Source: Eudorina sp. 2006-703-Eu-15 (Eukaryota > Chlorophyta > Chlorophyceae > Chlamydomonadales > Volvocaceae). Taken from it: a stretch of DNA of 64,000 nucleotides. This document shows, in pieces, positions 1 to 11,800 of this stretch. Position 1 is the first letter of the stretch; each line of letters opens with the position of its first letter. The notes under the pieces are model-generated. The model ran no database searches, was not told the origin of the DNA, and saw nothing but the letters and a program-made list of their open reading frames with translations. The stretch covers positions 2,323,551-2,387,550 of the forward strand of contig BDSI01000003.1 in assembly GCA_003117195.1 (NCBI GenBank), in the 5' to 3' direction. The translations under genes and the position numbers were made by a program.

Positions 1-987
1 ATGAACATAAGCAAGCCTAGCGGCGCCCTGACTGACCTGAGGCATCAATGCATGGACGATGCAGGATGCCGTCCATAAGAAGATGCCCAACCGCAGCTAA
101 GTTGCCGATAGTATTTGTTGTGATGGCTGATGTTTTCACTCTTGTGATGCATTAAAGCGTTACTCTAAGAGAAGACGGCAAACCGGGACTTATACGCAGC
201 TGACGGGCGAGCTAGGCGTGCCCGCAAGATGATGGCAGCCCAAAGTGACTTGCCTGCCTTGGCAGCAACGCCCGCCGGGGTCAGTAACTTTACCCAGCCG
301 CAGCAAAACGTCCTGCCCCTGGACCGCACCCTGCTGTCCAGCACCGGTCGTCCGCATTGCCACCACCATCAACATCAGCAGCAACAACAGCAGTAATGCG
401 GCCCTCCCGGCCCTCTCAACCACAGCCGGTGAGAGGTGATACGCGTCATGACTGCGATGTTGGTGCGGCTGCCTGACGCCCTAACCCCCTAACCAAATTC
501 CCGAATCGCATTGGCACCGCGCCATGGGCCCTTCTCCTATCGACTAAGTTCTCAGTCCCACTGATACGCTCGGCCCGCCGCTCGCCCGACCCCGTGCTGC
601 ACCGCCATCGAGCTTGATCCGCCGGCAGAGCACCCTGCCCTCCGGCACTCGTGTGGAGCCGGGCGCGTGACCGCCGCCTCAGCCTCTGGGTGGTGTCACA
701 GCGCAGCAGCGCGTGGATGGGTGCCTCGAAGACCCGAAGCCCCGCGGAGTTGCGGAGGGCATACATACATACATATATGCAGGATGGCGCCCAGCTCTTC
801 GAGGAGCAGCCAGGCGATGTGTAAACCCTAGCTGCTGCTGCTCCTCGACGAACCACGCGCCCTGCGGTTCTATCCAAGGGGGGGGCCGATACCCGGCAGG
901 TCCTCTTCCCCTCCCCTGGGTATCTTGATGCCCCCCATAAACCTTAACCTAACCCTCTGCCGCGGCATATACCCTATCAGGTCTCTA
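1..987 (+). repeat. Subtelomere-like block, copy A (left-truncated)
   Basis: The sequence is nearly identical to 3889-5849 and to 17041-18768, so this is the right-hand part of a repeated block cut by the window edge. It differs by one clean 804-bp deletion between two GCAAAC hexamers (left junction at 178-183). Near 750-775 it has a short CATA microsatellite. It ends with a degenerate TAAACC-type tract (about 937-955) and the junction sequence leading into the satellite. No coding potential is conserved between copies, and I recognise no protein in any frame. Confidence 0.9.
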
Positions 988-3320
988 GCGGTCCAGCTCC
1001 GACCTCAACCCTCCAGCGGTCCAGCTCCGAAGCCAGCCGTCCCGCAGTCCAGTTCCGAAGCCAGCTGTCGAGCGGTCCAGCTCCGAAGCCACCCCTCCAG
1101 CGGTCCAGTTCCGTTGCCAGCCCTTGAGCGGTCCAGATCGGTTGCCAGCCGTCCCACGGTCCAGGTCCGACGTCAGCCCTCCAGCGGTCCAGATCCGAAG
1201 CCAGCCGTCGAGCGGTTGAGCTCCTAGGCCACCCCTAGGCCACCCCAGCTCCGTTGCCAGCCGTCCCGCGGTCCAGCTCCGACCTCAACCCTCCAGCGGT
1301 CCAGCTCCGACGCCAGCACTTGAGCGGTCCAGCTCCGTTGCCAGCCGTCCCGCGGTCCAGCTCCGTTGCCAGCCGTCCCGCGGTCCAGCTCCGACCTCAA
1401 CCCTCCAGCGGTCCAGCTCCGAAGCAAGCCCTCGCGCGGTCCAGCTCCGAAGCCATACATCAAGCGGTCCAGCTCCGTTGCCAGCCGTCCCGCGGTTCAG
1501 CTCCGACGCCAGCCGTCGAGCGGTCCAGCTCCGAAGCCACCAATCCAGCGGTCCAGCTCCGACGTCAGCCCCAGCTCCGACGACTGCTCTTCAGCGGTCC
1601 AGCACCGTTGCCAGCCCTTGAGCGGTCCAGCTCCGAAGCCAGCCGTCCCGCGGTCCAGTTCCGAAGCCAGCTGTCGAGCGGTCCAGTACCGAAGCTATCC
1701 CTCCAGCGGTCCAGCTCCGAATCCACCCCACTAGAAGTCCAGCTCCGTTGCCAGCCGTCGAGCGGTCCAGCTCCGAAGCCACCCCTCCAGCCGTCCAGCT
1801 CCGAAGCCATCCCTCCAGCGGTCCAGCTCCGTTGCCAGCCGTCCCGCGGTCCAGCTCCGAAGCCAGCCGTCCCGCGGTCCAGCTCCGAAGCCACCCCTCC
1901 AGCGGTCCAGCTCTGAAGCAAGCCCTCCAGCGGTCCAGGTCCGAAGCCAGCCGTCGAGCAGTCCAGCTCCGAAGCCCCCCCTCCAGCGGTCCAGCTCCGT
2001 TGCCAGCCGTCCCGCGGTCCAGTTCCGTTGCCAGCCCTTGAGGGGTCCAGCTCCGACGCCAGCCGTGGAGCAATCCGGCTCCGAAACCAGCCCTGCAGCG
2101 CTCTAGCCCGACCTCAACCCTTCAGCGGTCCAGCTCCGTTGCCAGCCGTCCCGCGGTCCAGCTCCGACGTCAGCCCTCCAGCGGTCTAGCTCGGAAGCCA
2201 GCCCTTGAGCGGTCCAGCTCCGAAGCCACCCCTCAAGCGGTCCAGCTCCGACGCCAGCCGTCGATCGGTCCAGCTCCGTTGCCAGCCTTCCCGCGGTCCA
2301 GCTACGTCCACAACCCTCTAGCGGTCCAGCTCTAAAGCAAGCCCTCCAGCGGTCCAGATCCGAAGCCAGCCGTCGAGCGGTCCAGCTCCGAAGCCCCCCC
2401 TCCAGCGGTCCAGCTCCGTTGCCAGCCGTCCCGCGGTCCAGTTCCGTTGCCAGCCCTTGAGCGGTCCAGCTCCGTTGCCAGCCGTCCCGAGGTCCAGCTC
2501 CGACGTCAGCCCTCCAGCGGTCCAGCTCCGTTGCCAGCCCTCCAGCGGTCCAGCTCCGTTGCCAGTCGTCCCGCGGTCCAGCTCCGACCTCAGCCCTCCA
2601 GCGGTCCAGCTCCGATCCAGCCCTTGAGCGGTCCAGCTCCGTTGCCAGCCGTCCCGAGGTCCAGCTCCGACCTCAACCGTCCAGCGGTCCAGCTACGAAG
2701 CCAGCCCTCCAGCGGTCCAGCTCCGTTGCCAGCCGTCCCGCGGTCCAGCTCCGACGTCAGCCCTCCAGCGGTCCAGCTCCGATCCAGCCCTTGACCGGTC
2801 GTGCTCCGTTGCCAGCCGTCCCGCGGTCCAGCTCCGACGTCAGCCCTCCAGCGGTCAAGCTCCGAAGCCAGCCCTTGAGCGGTCCAGCTCCGTTGCCAGC
2901 CGTCCCGCGGTCCAGTTCCGACACAAATACTCCAGCGGTCCAGCTCCGAAGCCAGCCCTTGATGGTCCAGATCCGTTGCCAGCCGTCGAGCGGTCCAGCT
3001 CCGAAGCCAGCCGTCCCGCGGTCCAGCTCCGTTGCCAGCCGTCCCGCGGTCCAGCTCCGTTGCCAGCCGTCCCGCGGTCCAGCTCCGTTGCCAGCCCTCC
3101 AGCGGTCCAGCTCCGAAGCCAGCCCTTGAGCGGTCCAGCTCCGTTGCCAGCCGTCCCGCGGTCCAGCTCCGTTGCCAGCCGTCCCGCGGTCCAGCTCCGA
3201 CGTCAGCCCTCCAGCGGTCCAGCTCCGAAGCCAGCCCTTGAGCGGTCCAGATCCGTTGCCAGCCGTCCCGCGGTCCAGCTCCGACGTCAGCCCTCCAGCG
3301 GTCCAGCTCCGAAGCCAGCC
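988..3320 (+). repeat. 28-bp satellite, array 1
   Basis: About 83 tandem monomers of 28 bp start with GCGGTCCAGCTCC and carry a variable second half. Common halves are GAAGCCAGCCCTTGA, GTTGCCAGCCGTCCC and GACGTCAGCCCTCCA. Monomer order is more irregular here than in array 2. The array begins after a short AT-rich junction (CATATACCCTATCAG) and ends at the TTATCCCTAAA start of block copy B. Long open frames in it are a by-product of the repeat and are not annotated as genes. Confidence 0.95.
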
Positions 3321-3324
3321 TTAT

Positions 3325-3338
3325 CCCTAAACCCTAAA
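3325..3338 (+). repeat. Interstitial telomere-like motif, left edge of block B
   Basis: The sequence CCCTAAACCCTAAA is two units of the plant/algal telomere type (TTTAGGG on the other strand). It lies exactly at the junction between satellite and block, and the same motif sits at the same junction of copy C. Confidence 0.85.
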
Positions 3339-5798
3339 GCCGTCGCCGCCTCAGCCAAAGTCACCCGAACCGTACTTGCTGGCCACCTTCCCCGCCTAAC
3401 CACAATTAGCCAACCAAAGGGAGGCCACAGCAATCGGAGCAGCGAGCACCCATCTCTTTGTCCCAACAGACTGATTGGCTGTCGAAGTTCCCCGACCCCT
3501 CACGTTCCCAGCCCTACAACCTTAGTCTCCGGTATCCGCTTCAGGTCCCGAGGATCTTGACAGGTGCTCGACGCGTCCAGAAGTTCGTGAGTCTTGGGTG
3601 CCGATCACGGGGTGTCTACAAGGACCGCCTGACGTCCTTGGGTTTCTTGTTCTCGGACAGGTGACCTCCGCTCCGCTTGCGGGTCAAGGTTGTTGAAGGT
3701 GCACTTGAAGAAGGGCGATGTATGCCGTACAGTCGGTCGCCGTTGTGGAGATGCACGTGGCCTCGATGTCGATGGGACCGTTGCCTCGGTACGGACGGCT
3801 GCCTGTGAGGAGGGGGCGGATAGCGACTTGAAGTCACCAAGGGGTACGACTGCAGAACGGAACGTGTGGAACGGGAATTGGCCCCCAATGAACATAAGCA
3901 AGCCTAGCGGCGCCCTGACTGACCTGAGGCATCAATGCATGGACGATGCAGGATGCCGTCCATAAGAAGATGCCCAACCGCAGCTAAGTTGCCGATAGTA
4001 TTTGTTGTGATGGCTGATGTTTTCACTCTTGTGATGCACTAAAGCGTTACTCTAAGAGAAGACGGCAAACTTTCTCACGGGCATCGTCGGGCATTTAGAC
4101 ATCCTCGTGTTGCGGACTTCACCAAGATAGTCACGTCCTGTAATCAATGGAAAACATCGCATGCAAATCAGCTTCTTATCTAGACGTCTAAAGTTCTTAA
4201 ACCAGCACTGACCTGGCGGTGCCGACGCAACCCTGTCAGCAGCGTCCGACCCCGTAGAGACGTCTTGACAGCCCTGCCGCAATGAAGTTAATGCTTGTAA
4301 AGTCTTGAAATTGAGCGACTATGAATTGACTGCCGGGGCGCTACCTGTAGCATTCCATGCGACCACAACAGACAAGCTTGTTGCGCAAACGGCGCGTAGT
4401 AGGCAGAGCAACGTGATGAAGAAGCTCTTCGGCTGCTTTCAAGGTGACGATAATCGACTGGGGCCAACCCTAAAACCAAACTGTCCCAAAGATAGCAATC
4501 CATGAATTCTCTGTGAGCTGGTCTTTCTATGCTGTAACAATGTAATTCTGTAGCTGTTTGGATAAACAAAGCCAAGCAGCATCCCTTTTTTTTCCAGGTG
4601 CCGATATGTACGACCCTTACGAACCAACTCCCTGTCCTCCATCTCTGGATAGTGATTCAATATGTGCGTCATCAATATGAAGAACATAAGCTGGTTAGTG
4701 TGCTGGACAGCTTACGACTCGCGTGTCGTGCAATTCAGCTGCATGTTGTGACTGCACCACTGCAAAAGCTCTGCAGGCGATGCTCGGTCAGGCAGATACA
4801 AATCTGCGAATGACATTGCTATACAACGTTTAGGGCTATCTCCAACCTCCCTTCAGTGGCATCTTGGCGCAAACCGGGACTTATACGCAGCTGACGGGCG
4901 AGCTAGGCGTGCCCGCAAGATGATGGCAGCCCAAAGTGACTTGCCTGCCTTGGCAGCAACGCCCGCCGGGGTCAGTAACTTTACCCAGCCGCAGCAAAAC
5001 GTCCTGCCCCTGGACCGCACCCTGCTGTCCAGCACCGGTCGTCCGCATTGCCCCCACCATCAACATCAGCAGCAACAACAGCAGTAATGCGACCCAGTAC
5101 ATCCATTGCCTGCCTTGCACACTCGGGCCCCTACGACCGTCGCCCCCCGCCGCGGCACAAGCCGGGAGAGCTGCTCCGGCCATCCCACCTCACACGCCAA
5201 ACCGTGCTCTAACCCTTGCAAACCTGGCTTGCAATGGCCTGACCCCACGGGGAAAGGGTTGGCTAGGGCCCCTCTCCTTCCGGGCCCCGCCGGTGCGTGG
5301 TGATACGCGTCGTGACTGCGATGTTGGTGAGGCTGCCTGACGCCCTAACCCCCTAACCAAATTCCCGAATCGCATTGGCACCGCGCCATGGGCCCTTCTC
5401 CTATCGACTAAGTTCTCAGTCCCACTGATACGCTCGGCCCGCCGCTCGCCCGACCCCGTGCTGCACCGCCATCGAGCTTGATCCGCCGGCAGAGCACCCT
5501 GCCCTCCGGCACTCGTGTGGAGCCGGGCGCGTGACCGCCGCCTCAGCCTCTGGGTGGTGTCACAGCGCAGCAGCACGTGGATGGGTGCCTCGAAGCCCCG
5601 AAGCCCCGCGGAGTTGCGGAGGGCATACATACATACATACATATATGCAGGATGGCGCCCAGCTCTTCGAGGAGCAGCCAGGCGATGTGTACCCTGCTGC
5701 TGCTCCTCGACGAACCACGCGCCCTGCGGTTCTATCCAAGGGGGGGCCCGATACCCGGCAGGTCCTCTTCCCCTCCCCTGGGCATCTTGCTGCCCCCT

Positions 5799-5818
5799 AT
5801 AAACCTAAACCTAACCCT
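5799..5818 (+). repeat. Interstitial telomere-like tract, right edge of block B
   Basis: The tract reads TATAAACCTAAACCTAACCC, degenerate telomere-type units. It is followed by about 30 bp of junction and then satellite array 2. The equivalent sites in copies A and C are at about 937-955 and 18756-18768. Confidence 0.75.
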
Positions 5819-5849
5819 CTGCCGCGGCATATACCCTATCAGCTCTCTA

Positions 5850-8800
5850 GCGGTCCAGCTCCGTTGCCAGCCCTTGAGCGGTCCAGCTTCGAAGCCAGCC
5901 GTCCCGCGGTCCAGTTCCGAAGCCAGCCGTCCCGCGGTCCAGCTCCGAAGCCACCCCTCCAGCGGTCCAGTTCCGAAGCCACTCCTCCAGCGGTCCAGAT
6001 TCGTTGCCAGCCTTCCCGCGGTCCAGCGACGACGCCAGCGTCGAGCGGTCCAGCTCCGTTGCCAGCCGTCCCGCGGTCCAGCTCAAACGTCAGCCCTCCA
6101 GCGGTCCAGCTCCGAAGCCAGCCCTTGAGCGGTCCAGCTCCGAAGCCAGCCTTTGAGCGGTCCAGCTCCGTTGCAAGCCGGCCAGTGGTCCAGCTCCGAC
6201 GTCAGCCCTCCAGTGGTCCAGTTCCAAAGCCAGCCGTCGAGCGGTCCAGCTCCGAAGCCACCCCTCCAGCGGTCCAGCTCCGTTTCCAGCCCTTGAGCTG
6301 ACCAGCTCCGTTGCCAGCCCTCCAGCGGTCTAGCTCCGTTGCCAGCCGTCCCGCGGTCCAGCTCCGAAGCCAACCATCCAGCGGTCCAGCTCCGTTGCCA
6401 GCCCTTGAGCTGTCCAGCTCCGTTGCCAGCCCTCCAGCGGTCCAGCTCCGTTGCCAGCCGTCCCGCGGTCCAGCTCCGACCTCAACCCTCCAGCGGTCCA
6501 GCTCCGAATCCAGCCCTTGAGCGGTCCAGATCCGTTGCCAGCCGTCCCGCGGTCCAGCTCCGACGTCAGCCCTCAAGCGGTCCAGCTCCGTTGCCAGCCC
6601 TTGAGTAGTCCAGCTCCGTTGCCAGCCGTCCCGCGGGCCAGCTCCGACCTCAGCCCTCCAGCGGTCCAGCTCCGACGTCAGCCCTCCAGTGGTCCAGCTC
6701 CGAAGCCAGCCCTTGAGCGGTCATGCTCCGAAGCCAGCCGTCGAGCGGTCCAGCTCCGACGTCAGCCCTCCAGCGGTCAAGCTCCGAAACCAGCCCTTGA
6801 GCGGTTCAGCTCCGTTGCCAGCCGTCCCGCGGGCCAAGTCCGACCTCAACCCTCCAGCGGTCCAGCTCCGAAGCCAGCCCCTGAGCTGTCCAGCTCCGTT
6901 GCCAGCCGTCCCGCAGTCCAGCTCCGACGTCAGCCCTCCAGCGGTCCAGTTCCGAAGCCAGCCCTCGCGCGGTTTAGCTCCGACGTAAACTCTTCAGCGG
7001 TCCGGTTCCGAAGCCAGCCCTCCAGCGGTCCAGCTCCGAAGCCAGCCCTTGAGCGGTCCAGCTCTGCTGCCAGCCGTCCCGCGGTCCAGCTCCGACGTCA
7101 GCCCTCCAACGGTCCGGTTCCGAAGCCAGCCCTCGCGCGGTTTAGCTCCGACGTAAACTCTTCAGCGGTCCAGCTCCGAAGCCAGCCCTCCAGCGGTCCA
7201 GCTCCGAAGCCAGCCCTTGAGCGGTCCAGCTCCGTTGCCAGCCGTCCCGCGGTCCAGCTCCGACCTCAGCCCTCCAGCGGTCCAGCTCCGAAGCCAGCCC
7301 TTGAGCGGTCCAGCTCCGTTGCCAACCGTCCCGCGGTCCAGCTCCGACCTCAATTCTCAAGCGGTCCAGCTCCGACGTCAGGACTCCAGCGGTCCAGTTC
7401 CGAATCTACCCCTCCCGCGGTCCAGATCCGAAGCCACCCCTCAAGCGGTCCAGCTCCGATGCCAGCCGTCGATCGATTCAGCTCCGAAGCCCCCCCTCCA
7501 GCGGTCCAGCTCCGTTGCCAGCCGTCCCGCGGTCCAGTTCCGACACCAATACTCCAGCGGTCCAGCTCCGACGTCAGCCCTCCCGCGGTCCAGTTCCGAA
7601 ACCAGCCCTTGAGCGGTCCAGCTCCGTTGCCAGCCGTCCCGCGGTCCAGCTCCGACGTCAGCCCTCCAGCGGTCCAGCTCCGAAGCCAGCCCTTGAGCGG
7701 TCATGCTCCGAAGCCAGCCGTCGAGCGGTCCAGCTCCGACGCCAGCCCTCCAGCGGTCCAGCTCCGAAGCCACCCCTCAAGCGGTCCAGCTCCGTTGCCA
7801 GCCGTCCCGCGGTCCAGCTCCGTTGCCAGCCGTCCCGCGGTCCAGCTCCGACCTCAACCCTCCAGCGGTCCAGCTCCGAAGCCAGCCCTTGAGCGGTCAT
7901 GCTCCGAAGCCAGCCGTCGAGCGGTCCAGCTCCGACGCCAGCCCTCCAGCGGTCCAGCTCCGAAGCCACCCCTCAAGCGGTCCAGCTCCGTTGCCAGCCG
8001 TCCCGCGGTTCAGCTCCGACGCCAGCCGTCGAGCGGTCCAGCTCCGAAGCCACCAATCCAGCGGTCCAGCTCCGAAGCCAGCCCTTGAGCGGTCCAGCTC
8101 TGTTGCCAGCTGTCCCGCGGTCCAGCTCCGACGTCAGCCCTCCAGCGGTCCAGTTCCGAAGCCAGCCCTTGAGCGGTCCAGCTCCGAAGCCAGCCCTTGA
8201 GCGGTCCAACTCCGAAGCCAGCCGTCCCGCGGTCCAGCTCCGACGTCAGCCTTCCAGCGGTCCAGCTCCGAAGCCAGCCCTTGAGCGGTCCAGCTCTGTT
8301 GCCAGCCGTCCCGCGGTTCAGCTCCGAAGCCACCCCTCCAGCGGTCCAGCTCCGAAGCCAGCCCTTGAGCTGTCTAGCTCCGTTGCCAGCCGTCCCGCGG
8401 TCCAGCTCCGACGTCAGGCCTTCAGCGGTCCAGCTCCGAAGCCAGCCCTTGAGCGGTCCAGCTCCGTTGCCAGCCGTCCCGCGGTCCAGCTCCGACGTCA
8501 GCCATCCAGCGGTCCATCTCCGTTGCCAGCCACCAGCGGTCCAGTTCCGAAGCCAGCCGTGGAGCGGTCCGGCTCCGAAGCCAGCCCTGCAGCGGTCTAG
8601 CCCGACGTCAACCCTCCAGCGGTCCAGCTCCGAAGCAAGCCCTTGAGCGGTCCAGCTCCGTTGCCAGCCGTCCCGCGGTCCAGCTCCGACGTCAGCCCTC
8701 CAGCGGTCCAGCACCGAAGCAAGCCCTTGAGCGGTCCAGCTCCGTTGCCAACCGTCCCGCGGTCCAGCTCCGACGTCAGCCCTCCAGCGGTCCAGCTCCG

Positions 8801-11800
8801 AAGCCAGCCCTTGAGCGGTCCAGCTCTGTTGCCAGCCGTCCCGCGGTCCAGCACTGACGTCAGCCCTCCAGCGGTCCAGCTCCGAAGCCAGCCCTTGAGC
8901 TGTCTAGCTCCGTTACCAGCCGTCCCGCGGTCCAGCTCCGACGTCAGCCCTTCAGCGGTCCAGCTCCGAAGCCAGCCCTTGAGCGGTCCAGTTCCGAAGC
9001 CAGCCGTGGAGCAGTCCGGCTCCGTCGGCAGCCGTCCCGCGGTCCAGCTCCGACGTCAGCCCTCCAGCGGTCCAGCTCCGTTGCCAGCCGTCGATCCGTC
9101 CAGCTCCGTTGCCAGCCTTCCCGCGGTCCAGCTCCGACGTCAGCCCTCCAGCGCTCCAGCTCTAAAGCAAGCCCTTGAGCGGTCCAGATCCCAAGCCAGC
9201 CGTCGAGCGGTCCAGCTCCGAAACCCCCCCTCCAGCGGTCCAGCTCCGTTGCCAGCCGTCCCGAGGTCCAGTTCCGTTGCCAGCCCTTAAGCGGTCCAAC
9301 TCCGAAGCCAGCCGTCCCGCGGTCCAGCTCCGAAGCCACCCCTCCAGCCGTCCAGCTCCGAAGCCAGCCCTTGAGCGGTCCAGCTCCGTTGCCAGCTATC
9401 CCGCGGTCCAGCTCCGACGACAGCCCTCCAGCGGTCGAGCTCCGACGCCAGCCCTTGAGCTGTCTAGCTCCGTTGCCAGCCGTCCCGCGGTCCAGCTCCG
9501 ACGTCAGCCCTCCAGCGGTCTAGCTCCGAAGCCAGCCCTTGAGCGGTCCAACTCCGTTGCCAGCCGTCCCGCGGTCCAGCTCCGACGTCAGCCCTCCAGC
9601 GGTCCAGCTCCGAAGCCAGCCCTTGAGCGGTCCAGCTCCGTTGCCAGCCGTCCCGCGGTCCAGCACCGACCTCAACCCTGCAGCTGTCCAGCTCCGAAGC
9701 CAGCCCTTGAGCGGTCCAGCTCCGTTGCCAGCCGTCCCGCGGTCCAGCTCCGACGTCAGCCCTCCAGCGGTCCAGCTCCGTTGCCAGCCGTCCCGCGGTC
9801 CAGCTCCGACGTAAGCCCTTCAGCGGTCCAGCTCCGTTGCCAGCCCTTGAGCGTTCCAGCTCCGTTGCCAGCCGTCCCGCGGTCCAGCGCCGACGTTAGC
9901 CCTCCAGCGGTCCAGCTCCGACGTCAGGACTCCAGCGTTCCAGTTCCGAATCCATCCCTCCCGCGGTCCAGCTCCGATGCCACCCCTCAAGCGGTCCAGC
10001 TCCGAAGCCAGCCGTCGATCTGTCCAGCTCCGTTGCCAGCCGTCCCGCGGTCCAGCTCCGACGTCAGGCCTTCAGCGGTCCAGCTCCGAAGCCAGCCCTT
10101 GAGCGGTCCAGCTCCGTTGCCGGCCGTCCCGCGGTCCAGCTCCGACGTCAGCCCTCCGGCGGTCCAGCTTCGTTGCAAGCCGTCCCGCGGTCCAGTTCCG
10201 TTGCCAGCCCTTAAGCGGTCCAACTCCGACGCCAGCCGTCCCGCGGTCCAGCTCCGAAGCCACCCCTCCAGCCGTCCAGCTACGAAGCCAGCCCTTGAGC
10301 GGTCCAGCTCCGTTGCCAGCTATCCCGCGGTCCAGCTCCGACGACAGCCCTCCAGCGGTCGAGCTCCGAAGCCAGCCCTTGAGCTGTCTAGCTCCGTTGC
10401 CAGCCGTCCCGCGGTCCAGCTCCGACGTCAGCCCTCCAGCAGTTCAGCTCCGTTGACAGCCACCAGCGGTCCAGTTCCGAAGCCAGCCGTGGAGCGGTCC
10501 GGCTCCGAAGCCAGCCCTGCAGCGGTCTAGCCCGACGTCAGCCCTCCAGCGGTCCAGCTCCGTTGCCAGCCGTCCCGCGGTCCAGCTCCGACGTCAGCCC
10601 TTCAGCGGTCCAGCTCCGTTGCCAGCCGTCGATCCGTCCAGCTCCGTTGCCAGCCTTCCCGCGGTCCAGCTCCGACGTCAGCCCTCCAGCGCTCCAGCTC
10701 TAAAGCAAGCCCTCCAGCAGTCCAGATCCCAAGATAGCCGTCGAGCGGTCCAGCTCCAAAGCCCCCCCTCCAGCGGTCCAGCTCCGTTGCCAGCCGTCCC
10801 GCGGTCCAGTTCCGTTGCCAGCCCTTAAGCGGTCCAACTCCGACGCCAGCCGTCCCGCGGTCCAGCTCCGAAGCCACCCCTCCAGCCGTCCAGCTACGAA
10901 GCCAGCCCTTGAGCGGTCCAGCTCCGTTGCCAGCTATCCGCGGTCCAGCTCCGACGACAGCCCTCCAGCGGTCGAGCTCCGAAGCCAGCCCTTGAGCTGT
11001 CTAGCTCCGTTGCCAGCCGTCCCGCGGTCCAGCTCCGACGTCAGCCCTCCAGCAGTTCAGCTCCGTTGACAGCCACCAGCGGTCCAGTTCCGAAGCCAGC
11101 CGTGGAGCGGTCCGGCTCCGAAGCCAGCCCTGCAGCGGTCTAGCCCGACGTCAGCCCTCCAGCGGTCCAGCTCCGTTGCCAGCCGTCCCGCGGTCCAGCT
11201 CCGACGTCAGCCCTTCAGCGGTCCAGCTCCGTTGCCATCCGTCGATCCGTCCAGCTCCGTTGCCAGCCTTCCCGCGGTCCAGCTCCGACGTCAGCCCTCC
11301 AGCGCTCCAGCTCTAAAGCAAGCCTCCAGCAGTCCAGATCCCAAGATAGCCGTCGAGCGGTCCAGCTCCAAAGCCCCCCCTCCAGCGGTCCAGCTCCGTT
11401 GCCAGCCGTCCCGCGGTCCAGTTCCGTTTCCAGCCCTTAAGCGGTCCAACTCCGACGCCAGCCGTCCCGCGGTCCAGCTCCGAAGCCACCCCTCCAGCCG
11501 TCCAGCTACGAAGCCAGCCCTTGAGCGGTCCAGCTCCGTTGCCAGCTATCCCGCGGTCCAGCTCCGACGACAGCCCTCCAGCGGTCGAGCTCCGAAGCCA
11601 GCCCTTGAGCGGTCCAACTCCGTTGCCAGCCGTCCCGCGGTCCAGCTCCGACGTCAGCCCTCCAGTCAGCGTCCAGCGTCCGTGACAGCCTTGAGCGTCC
11701 AGCTCCGTGCAGCCGTCCGCGTCGCAGCCCCTCACCTGCAGCTGTCCAGCTCCGAAGCCAGCCCTTGAGCGTCCAGCTCCGTTGCCAGCCGTCCGCGGTC

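Larger units (their letters stand above)
3321..5849 (+). repeat. Subtelomere-like block, copy B (complete)
   Basis: This is a complete copy of the block, delimited on the left by CCCTAAACCCTAAA (3325-3338) and on the right by a TAAACCTAAACC-like tract (5799-5818). It matches copy C almost base for base, except that about 5092-5292 holds roughly 200 bp where copies A and C have about 34 bp. A CATA microsatellite lies at 5625-5647. A 176-codon frame that is open on the minus strand of copy C is interrupted here, which argues against the block encoding a conserved protein. Confidence 0.92.
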
